DNA of 7,744 nt, from NCBI GenBank assembly GCA_002342225.1, contig DDPO01000184.1:35317-43060 (forward strand), read 5' to 3'. The translations under genes were made by a program, and so were the position numbers. This stretch comes from Bdellovibrionaceae bacterium UBA2466 (GTDB taxonomy: Bacteria; Bdellovibrionota; FAC87; UBA2466). Each line of letters starts with the position of its first letter. Positions within the stretch are counted from its first letter, which is position 1. The notes under the pieces were generated by a model. That model made no database searches. It was not told the origin of the DNA and worked only from the letters and a program-made list of their open reading frames with translations. Below, piece after piece: positions 1-5,025 of the stretch.

Positions 1-125
1 TGCAATGTTGGATCGAAGGTGCACTCATGACATCCGAATCAGTTCTTCAAAAGTATTTTTCGCTCGAGCCTGTTCCCCGTTTATCTGAGGAACAGGAAGA
101 CTTTGATAAATTAGAAGCCGCATAA
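1..125 (+). CDS. 3' end of an unrecognised reading frame (or a 32-residue peptide gene)
   Basis: An open frame runs from the window edge (first whole codon at 3) to the TAA at 123-125 and gives a 40-residue C-terminal tail ending in DKLEAA. The tail is strongly acidic near its end (EEQEDFD). I do not recognise a family. It ends 12 nt before the start of the oxidase gene, the same spacing that separates the oxidase from the monooxygenase, so it is probably the upstream member of that operon. An ATG at 27-29 with AAGG at 16-19 seven bases before it could instead begin a self-contained 32-residue peptide. The frame stays open to the edge, so the two readings cannot be separated here. Confidence 0.55.
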   Translation, partial: QCWIEGALMTSESVLQKYFSLEPVPRLSEEQEDFDKLEAA

Positions 126-137
126 CACGGAGATGTT

Positions 138-1313
138 ATGGAATTCTACGATTTAATTGTGATCGGCGGAGGAATAATCGGGCTCTCTAGCGCCTATTAT
201 GCTGCCTCTGCAGGAAAGAAAACTCTTCTTCTTGAGCAGGGAGTACCGCTTCATGATCTAGGAGGGTCCAGTCCAGGAACTCGGTTTTTTCGCGTCATGC
301 ATTCAGAGCCAAATCTTGTGAGGTTAGCCGAAGCTTCCTATGCACTCTGGCGTCAGATTGAGTATGAAACAGAAAGTGAAATGATTTCTCCGCAACCACT
401 ATTGTTTTTGGGCGAGCGGGCAAGCGATAAAACTGTCGAGGGAGATTTCAGCATCGCCCACCTGACTATGAATAAGTTAGGAGTTCCCTACCGTGAGCTT
501 CAATCTGATCAAATCCAAGCAGAGTATTCGGGATTCAAAAAAATACCCCCCAATTATGTGGGGTTAATTCAGAATAATTCGGGAATTATAAGAGTTGAGA
601 CATGTTTAACTGGTATTGCAAAACTTGCACGGGCAAAGGGTGCTACGATAGTGACATCTAAGAAAGCCTCAATCATTCCAAATGGGGGTAACCGAGACAC
701 CTACACAGTTACAACGAGTTCAGGTGATTTTCAGTGCCGAGAAATAGTCATTGCCGCAGGAGCGTGGACTAATAATGTTTTGTCTCCTTTGGGCGTTAAA
801 CTTGATCTCAAGATCTGGCAAATGACGATCGGGTATTTCGAAGTTGATTCTGCCCAATACCGCTATCCATTTTGGTATGAGTTTGGCAGAAAACAGGGGG
901 AGAATACAAGTTTGTTTTATGGATTCCCGGCAAGCGAAGAAATTGAAGGTTGCGTTAAGCTCAGCGCCGATTTTACTTTCGATTATTTTGACGACGTTAA
1001 TTCCTGCACTCGAAAACCATGTCAAAAAATACTTGGTATGATTGCCCAAAATGCACGCGCCCGCTTTCATGGTATTAATGTAGTACCGCGATTTACCAAG
1101 ACTTGCCTCTATTCGATGAGCCCTGACTATGGAATGATCGTTGATAGACTTCCTGGGTACGATAGAGTTGCAATTTTTGCAGGAGAATCGGGTCGTGGAT
1201 TTAAGTTTGCTCCAATCTTAGGACGTATTCTTTGTGAACTCGCGGCCGGTGGTGAAAGCTGGTGTGATATTAGTGAGTTTTCGATAAAACGAGGAAAGAT
1301 ACTGTTATCTTAA
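138..1313 (+). CDS. FAD-dependent amine oxidase of the monomeric sarcosine oxidase family
   Basis: The 391 residues match the usual length of the MSOX/N-methyltryptophan oxidase/pipecolate oxidase family. These enzymes oxidise the C-N bond of secondary or N-alkylated amino acids with O2, giving an imine and H2O2. An N-terminal Rossmann dinucleotide motif, GGGIIG, spans 10-15, with acidic E33 at the end of the second strand. By hand alignment with Bacillus MSOX, R49 and R52 (PGTRFFR) match its Arg49 and Arg52. C323 (KTCLYS) matches Cys315, the covalent flavin attachment site. K274 matches Lys265, which activates oxygen, and K356 in GRGFKF matches Lys348, which binds the substrate carboxylate. 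MSOX His269 appears as D278. The substrate is therefore likely an amino acid, but probably not sarcosine. GGAG at 129-132 sits 5 nt before the ATG at 138. No signal peptide is seen, so the protein is probably cytoplasmic. The monooxygenase gene follows after 12 nt. Confidence 0.9.
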   Translation: MEFYDLIVIGGGIIGLSSAYYAASAGKKTLLLEQGVPLHDLGGSSPGTRFFRVMHSEPNLVRLAEASYALWRQIEYETESEMISPQPLLFLGERASDKTVEGDFSIAHLTMNKLGVPYRELQSDQIQAEYSGFKKIPPNYVGLIQNNSGIIRVETCLTGIAKLARAKGATIVTSKKASIIPNGGNRDTYTVTTSSGDFQCREIVIAAGAWTNNVLSPLGVKLDLKIWQMTIGYFEVDSAQYRYPFWYEFGRKQGENTSLFYGFPASEEIEGCVKLSADFTFDYFDDVNSCTRKPCQKILGMIAQNARARFHGINVVPRFTKTCLYSMSPDYGMIVDRLPGYDRVAIFAGESGRGFKFAPILGRILCELAAGGESWCDISEFSIKRGKILLS

Positions 1314-1325
1314 GAAAGGATAATT

Positions 1326-2312
1326 ATGAAAGTGTTTCCATATCCTCACGGCTTACCCCATCAAATTCGTTCGCCTGAGATATTGATAGATCTCCTTCGC
1401 CAATTCAAAGTTAAAAATGACGAGCTAGGATTTGATGGGATTTTGATGTTTACTAGCTTGAATGATGCTTATGATCCTTGGGATCTAGCCCACGTTGTGG
1501 CGCAGGATTCAAATCAAGTTCCCCTCGTGGCGATCATGCCAAATTGGGAACACCCCATTATAACCGCAAGGAAAATTGTTGGGTTTCAAGAAATATATCA
1601 GCGTCCTACGGCAATCAATTGGCTGACTGGATTGGCACTTAGAGATTATGAAAAACTAGGTCTCAACATGGAAAAAGAGGAGAGGTATGCCAAGTTAGGA
1701 GAGTTTGTTGATATCGTAAAACTGCTTCTTGAAAACCACAAAAACGTTCCTGTTACGTTTGAGGGACGCTATTTCACTGTGCGAAACCACAAGCTGAGTC
1801 GTTTGCCAAAGTTTCCGATTTCCAATTACGTTTCGGGCACCTCGGACGCTTGCGCACAATTTTTGTCGATGCGTCCCGGGTTTATGCACTTAACGATGGG
1901 TATGCAACCTGGATTTGAATATCCTAAGACCGCCAGAGCCGTGGGACTGGGGTTGTTTACTCGCCCGACCAAAGAGGAAGCTCTCGAAAACTTTCATAAA
2001 AAACTTCAGTTAACTCAACAGAGCAAAGCGTACGGAAAGTTAGCCAGAGCTAACACGGATTCTCATTGGAAAAAGCAGCTTTTTGAAACTGCAGACAATC
2101 CAGAGGGGATTGATGGTTTTTTTTCTCAAGCGCTTTTGAGCTACTCGGAGCTGGGATTCTTGGTTACAGATTATAAAGAAACAGCAAACTATTTTTTGGA
2201 ATTACTCAATCGAGGCATCGATACTTTTTTGCTTAGTCTAATAGATTCTGATGAACTAGGCCATGTACGAAAAGCATTAAACCTAGTCAAAAAGTTTACA
2301 ACTAATACTTAA
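1326..2312 (+). CDS. SsuD-type luciferase-like (LLM) flavin-dependent monooxygenase
   Basis: This 328-residue protein aligns along its length with alkanesulfonate monooxygenase SsuD (about 380 residues) of the bacterial luciferase superfamily. Those enzymes use FMNH2 from a separate reductase and O2 to oxidise small molecules. Matching blocks are ELGFDGIL (33-40), DPW (50-52), the TIM-barrel strand NWLTG (98-102), EERY (118-121), VTFEGRYFTV (143-152), GTSDACAQ (171-178), the ARxxTDS-like stretch near 240-246, and GIDTFLLS (297-304). The N-terminal strand is shorter than in SsuD. By hand alignment, SsuD Cys54 becomes A48, Arg226 and His228 fall on glycines near 207-209, and the Arg297 loop is shortened with no arginine. 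Sulfonate cleavage is therefore doubtful and the substrate is unknown. GAAAGGA at 1314-1320 lies 5 nt before the ATG. The gene is 12 nt behind the oxidase, so co-expression is likely. No flavin reductase gene is in the window. Confidence 0.87.
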   Translation: MKVFPYPHGLPHQIRSPEILIDLLRQFKVKNDELGFDGILMFTSLNDAYDPWDLAHVVAQDSNQVPLVAIMPNWEHPIITARKIVGFQEIYQRPTAINWLTGLALRDYEKLGLNMEKEERYAKLGEFVDIVKLLLENHKNVPVTFEGRYFTVRNHKLSRLPKFPISNYVSGTSDACAQFLSMRPGFMHLTMGMQPGFEYPKTARAVGLGLFTRPTKEEALENFHKKLQLTQQSKAYGKLARANTDSHWKKQLFETADNPEGIDGFFSQALLSYSELGFLVTDYKETANYFLELLNRGIDTFLLSLIDSDELGHVRKALNLVKKFTTNT

Positions 2313-2322
2313 AAATTCCCAT

Positions 2323-3285
2323 TTAAAGTCGGTAGGGGTGAAATTGATAATTACTTTCCGGAAATTGTTCACGTACCTCAAGTAAAAAATCCTCAAGAGC
2401 ATCAACTAGCGTTTGAACGATCTGCTGATCATTCATTTGAGCGGTTTGATCATGCAGGAAGATGGGATTGCCAAAGTGCACCGTTACTCGCGACGAAAAC
2501 TGTCGATCCAAAATTGCAATGGTCGGAATCAAGGAAATAGGTTGCATACGAATTATTTTTGTAATGCCTGCTGGCATTACTCTCGTCCACTCAAGAAACC
2601 TCACTTCGACTTCCGAAACAGAATGCCCTACATCGATATAGAACACCCCATGAGCTCCCGCTTTTATCGATTTAAGAAATAAAGCACTAGATAGGACTCT
2701 CTTCTCAGGATTAGTTAAACCTATAAATTCTGTATTGTTAAATTTGCCATCTACATTAAGACTTATAGAAACGACCTTCGGTACTCGCAGACTCAACAAC
2801 TGAGCCAAGCGATCACACCCAAAGTGGGTTGCAAAAAACACAATTGGCCTATCTAAATGTGTAATTTTCTCCCATCGCTCATCACCGAAAAAGCTCACCT
2901 CAATTAAAGATTTTAGATCCACACCATCTTTTATTTTGTCAATTGCCGTGTTAGTGCGAGCATTCAATTCCCGATATAAAGTCAATTGAGCCAGAAAATC
3001 CAGAAAAGACCCCTCGACTTTCAATTTACGATGAAGTGTCTCGATATACTTCAAAACCGGTCTTTTACTAGTCAAAGTTGTAATGATTTCTTGGTACACA
3101 AATTGAGATTTTGGCATTACTCCAAACTTTTTATAGCATCGATAGAGTGCTCTCCAATAAATCAGGGACTCAATTGGATATATAAAGAGCAGTGATACCA
3201 ATCTTAAGACTTTTCGGAGTCGCAACTTTGCCCCCGAGTTGAATGAGGTACGGATGATTATCCCAAAACAACAATAAAAAAACAA
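2323..3285 (-). CDS. LpxL/HtrB-like lysophospholipid acyltransferase homologue, atypical
   Basis: The longest reading is 320 residues. The layout resembles the lipid A biosynthesis acyltransferase family, which moves an acyl chain to a lipid acceptor at the inner membrane. It begins with a hydrophobic, partly basic N-terminal segment (VLRLVSLLFIYPIESLIYW, 26-44). A core follows: VFFATHFGCD (149-158), KAGAHGVFYIDVG (208-220, compare the usual AGG..GILPDQ block) and MPAGITKIIRMQPISLIP (237-254). The family normally shows HX4D/E. Here H154 is followed by D158 at +4 and R159 at +5, so activity is uncertain. The start is also uncertain. The 5'-most codon is TTG at 3285 with no ribosome binding site, inside a T-rich run. 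A TTG at 3225-3223 has GGGGG five bases upstream and keeps the hydrophobic segment (300 residues). The gene converges on the monooxygenase gene with a 10-nt gap, so it is a separate transcript. Confidence 0.65.
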   Translation of the reverse strand: MFFYCCFGIIIRTSFNSGAKLRLRKVLRLVSLLFIYPIESLIYWRALYRCYKKFGVMPKSQFVYQEIITTLTSKRPVLKYIETLHRKLKVEGSFLDFLAQLTLYRELNARTNTAIDKIKDGVDLKSLIEVSFFGDERWEKITHLDRPIVFFATHFGCDRLAQLLSLRVPKVVSISLNVDGKFNNTEFIGLTNPEKRVLSSALFLKSIKAGAHGVFYIDVGHSVSEVEVRFLEWTRVMPAGITKIIRMQPISLIPTIAILDRQFSSRVTVHFGNPIFLHDQTAQMNDQQIVQTLVDALEDFLLEVREQFPESNYQFHPYRL

Positions 3286-3325
3286 CTAACAGGTAAAAGC
3301 TTGTTTTGGCTGATCTTGAGATGCC
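3279..3325 (-). terminator. weak candidate termination structure behind the tRNA gene
   Basis: Downstream of the tRNA on the minus strand, GGCATC-TCAA-GAT(CA)GCC (3325-3308) can form a small bulged hairpin. AAAACAA (3307-3301) can then pair with TTGTTTT (3285-3279) across a 15-nt loop, ending in a run of seven T. Either could help end the tRNA transcript, but the stems are short and AT-rich. If real, the T run argues that the acyltransferase starts downstream of 3279 and not at the TTG at 3285. Confidence 0.2.
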
Positions 3326-3361
3326 TTACCCACTATCAATGAGCAAGAGCCCTAGAATTCC

Positions 3362-3443
3362 TGCTCGGCGGGAGACTCGAACTCCCATGGGTCGCCCCAC
3401 AGGCTTCTGAGACCTGCGTGTCTACCAATTCCACCAGCCGAGC
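3362..3443 (-). tRNA. tRNA-Leu (anticodon CAG)
   Basis: The minus strand folds as a complete class II tRNA of 82 nt. The acceptor stem is GCTCGGC/GCCGAGC with seven pairs (3443-3437 with 3369-3363), and the discriminator base is A (3362). The D arm is GTGGAATTGGTAGACAC. The anticodon stem is CAGGT/GCCTG with loop CTCAGAA, so the anticodon is CAG, reading CUG. A long variable arm (GGG-CGA-CCC) and the T arm GGGAG-TTCGAGT-CTCCC follow. A leucine identity fits the long variable arm, A73 and the AATTGGTAGAC D loop. CCA is not encoded: AGG follows the acceptor stem, so CCA must be added after transcription. A possible -10 TATATT lies at 3463-3458, but I find no good -35 at the right distance. Confidence 0.96.
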
Positions 3444-3464
3444 GCATAAAAACTAAAAATATAC

Positions 3465-3494
3465 TTAACTGTTTAGGGTAAAGTTGTCTATGCT
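3465..3494 (+). promoter_or_regulatory. candidate sigma70-type promoter for the tmk operon
   Basis: TTAACT (3465-3470) and TATGCT (3489-3494) are separated by 18 nt, each matching four of six consensus bases. Transcription would be expected to begin near 3501, two or three bases before the tmk ATG. It sits in the 60-nt spacer between the divergent tRNA-Leu and tmk genes, where a promoter must exist. The assignment rests only on this weak match and the spacing. Confidence 0.4.
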
Positions 3495-3503
3495 GTCCTC
3501 GTT

Positions 3504-4187
3504 ATGAAGCCCGATCGTAAAAAGCTAGCCTATCCCGGTTTTTTCATCAGTTTTGAAGGGGGTGAAGGGGCGGGAAAATCGACCCAAATTCGCCACTTAA
3601 CCAAGTACTTTCATGACCACAAAATACCGGTGGTTTTGACGCTCGAGCCGGGTGGAACCGAAATAGGATCGAAAATTAGGGAACTTTTGCTCGATCCCCG
3701 GAACACCGCCTTGAGTTCTAGAGCTGAACTTCTCCTTTACTTAGCAGACCGAGCTCAACATGTGACAGACTGTATTTTGCCAGCCCTCAAAGCGGGTAAA
3801 GTGGTCATCACCGACCGTTATGCTGACTCTTCCAATGTCTATCAGGGAATTTGTCGGGGGCTAGGTCTTAAAGAAACCATGGCTTTAAACGACTATGCTA
3901 CTTATGGGCTTTATCCAGATTTAGCCATTGTTTTAGATCTCCCCGTTAAACTAGGGTTTGCAAGAATGAAGCAACGGGTTCTTGACCGAATGGAATTAGA
4001 AAAATCGAGCTTCCACAATAAAGTTAGGCGTGGATTTTTGCAATTGAGTCGAAAATATCCTAAACGTATTCAAGTCATCAATGCGGCTCAAACCGAAGAT
4101 CAGGTAAGAGTCGAAATTCAGGATTTGGTCAGAAATCGTATACGGAAATCAAAGGGAACATCGCTTTGGAAAAAAATGGAAAAATAG
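3504..4187 (+). CDS. tmk: thymidylate kinase
   Basis: The enzyme phosphorylates dTMP to dTDP with ATP in the cytoplasm, an essential step of dTTP supply. At 227 residues it is slightly longer than the usual 205-215, because of about 11 extra N-terminal residues and a basic C-terminal tail. The P-loop GGEGAGKST spans 19-27. The dTMP-binding EPGGTEIG block is at 48-55, the ADR segment at 81-83, and the family signature DRYADSSNVYQG at 104-115. The LID region around 154-179 carries R154, R158 and R162, and the P-loop has no arginine, as in the E. coli-type enzymes. The ATG at 3504 is the only usable start, because TAG lies upstream in frame at 3474-3476 and no other start codon intervenes. No Shine-Dalgarno sequence precedes it. 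It is the first gene of the tmk-holB-metG-tatD unit and overlaps holB by 22 nt. Confidence 0.97.
   Translation: MKPDRKKLAYPGFFISFEGGEGAGKSTQIRHLTKYFHDHKIPVVLTLEPGGTEIGSKIRELLLDPRNTALSSRAELLLYLADRAQHVTDCILPALKAGKVVITDRYADSSNVYQGICRGLGLKETMALNDYATYGLYPDLAIVLDLPVKLGFARMKQRVLDRMELEKSSFHNKVRRGFLQLSRKYPKRIQVINAAQTEDQVRVEIQDLVRNRIRKSKGTSLWKKMEK
4151..4158 (+). promoter_or_regulatory. ribosome binding site deciding the holB TTG start
   Basis: AAAGGGAA lies inside the end of tmk, with the AGGGA core 8 nt before TTG at 4166-4168. No ATG or GTG start is available in the holB frame nearby, so this site supports a TTG start. It also suggests that holB translation is coupled to that of tmk. Confidence 0.7.
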
Positions 4188-5023
4188 GGGCTCTCGGAGC
4201 TACTGGATGCTCGCAAGTTCAAGAGCGACTTTTTCGCTATTTGAGCTCGCAAAGGATACACCCTGCTCTTCTATTTTTGGGCCCTGATAAAGAGGTCAAG
4301 TTTCAAGTTGCGAAGGGGATGGCCAAGTTCTTCTTTTGTCTTAAGAAAAATAAGACCGCATTCTGCAATACTTGTAATAACTGCCAGAGAATTGAAAGAG
4401 AAATTCACCCAGACGTCTATTTTTTCAAAGAAGAAAGCGAAGAGGCTTTAAAAATAGAGACCGTGAGAGAGGTCATTGGACAAATGAGAGTATCTCCTAT
4501 CGAAGGCCCCTACAAAATCTGCGTGATTGAAGAGGCCCATCGAATGAATGCTGCTGCGGCCAATGCTTTTCTAAAAACCCTCGAGGAACCCGGAGAGGGA
4601 AGGTATTTCGTTTTAACCACCACACAACCGGGATCGATTCTCCCCACAGTCTCTTCGAGGTGTATTGAGTTTGTATTCCGACCAGAAAATGAAGGCCTTA
4701 CTTTGGCGGAAGATACCAGAAAAAAATATTCCGATTTGCTTAAAGAAGTTTCTAAAACTCGGAACTTCTCTCAGCTCACGGCCTCGCTCGAAGAAAAAGA
4801 AGAGGCTTTGCAATTTTTGCAGTTTCTACAATCGGAAATACATAACAGCCTAATAGCTAAAGAAGCTAAAAAAGAACGCTCTGGTTTGTTTGACAACATA
4901 TCCTCTCATGAATTGACTTTCAAATTTGAAGCCGTAGTGACACTTGAGGGGCAATTGCGTTCCAATGCTAACTACGGTTTAATGATCGAAAGTTTATTAC
5001 GAAATCACTTTTCAGGAGTTTAA
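4166..5023 (+). CDS. holB: DNA polymerase III delta' subunit (clamp loader)
   Basis: Delta' is the rigid, non-ATPase arm of the clamp loader that places the beta clamp on primed DNA together with delta and DnaX. Four cysteines, C58, C67, C70 and C73, form the CX8CX2CX2C zinc module typical of bacterial delta'. HPDVYF follows at 81-86. The AAA+ core shows the Walker-B-like CVIEEAHRMN (119-128), the sensor-type FLKTLEEP (135-142) and the SRC motif (164-166) carrying the trans-acting arginine. The P-loop position (GPDKEVKF, 39-46) lacks GKT/S, as expected for a subunit that does not hydrolyse ATP. At 285 residues it is shorter than E. coli HolB (334), with a short C-terminal collar domain. The start is TTG, chosen from the ribosome binding site at 4151-4158. 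It overlaps tmk by 22 nt and ends 2 nt before metG. Confidence 0.93.
   Translation: MEKNGKIGALGATGCSQVQERLFRYLSSQRIHPALLFLGPDKEVKFQVAKGMAKFFFCLKKNKTAFCNTCNNCQRIEREIHPDVYFFKEESEEALKIETVREVIGQMRVSPIEGPYKICVIEEAHRMNAAAANAFLKTLEEPGEGRYFVLTTTQPGSILPTVSSRCIEFVFRPENEGLTLAEDTRKKYSDLLKEVSKTRNFSQLTASLEEKEEALQFLQFLQSEIHNSLIAKEAKKERSGLFDNISSHELTFKFEAVVTLEGQLRSNANYGLMIESLLRNHFSGV
5014..5018 (+). promoter_or_regulatory. strong ribosome binding site deciding the metG TTG start
   Basis: AGGAG, a full consensus core, lies 7 nt before TTG at 5026-5028 and inside the last codons of holB. The translated N-terminus places the conserved YYITTPIYYV block exactly where methionyl-tRNA synthetases begin. The TTG start is therefore well supported. 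Confidence 0.85.
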
Positions 5024-5025
5024 CT

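Noticed and set aside
720..1070. 116-residue open frame on the minus strand inside the amine oxidase gene
   Set aside because: It lies fully inside a gene with strong family motifs in the other strand, has no ribosome binding site of note and no recognisable motif.
2303..2330. AT-rich dyad between the convergent genes as a bidirectional terminator
   Set aside because: The stem is short, needs a bulge and has no G-C core, so it is not convincing.
2413..2682. 89-residue plus-strand frame inside the acyltransferase gene
   Set aside because: It is antisense to an acyltransferase with clear family blocks. The translation shows no coherent domain.
3444..3490. TAGACA (3490-3485) as the -35 of the tRNA-Leu promoter
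   Set aside because: It lies 21 nt from the only reasonable -10 (TATATT, 3463-3458), outside normal spacing, so I did not call a full promoter.
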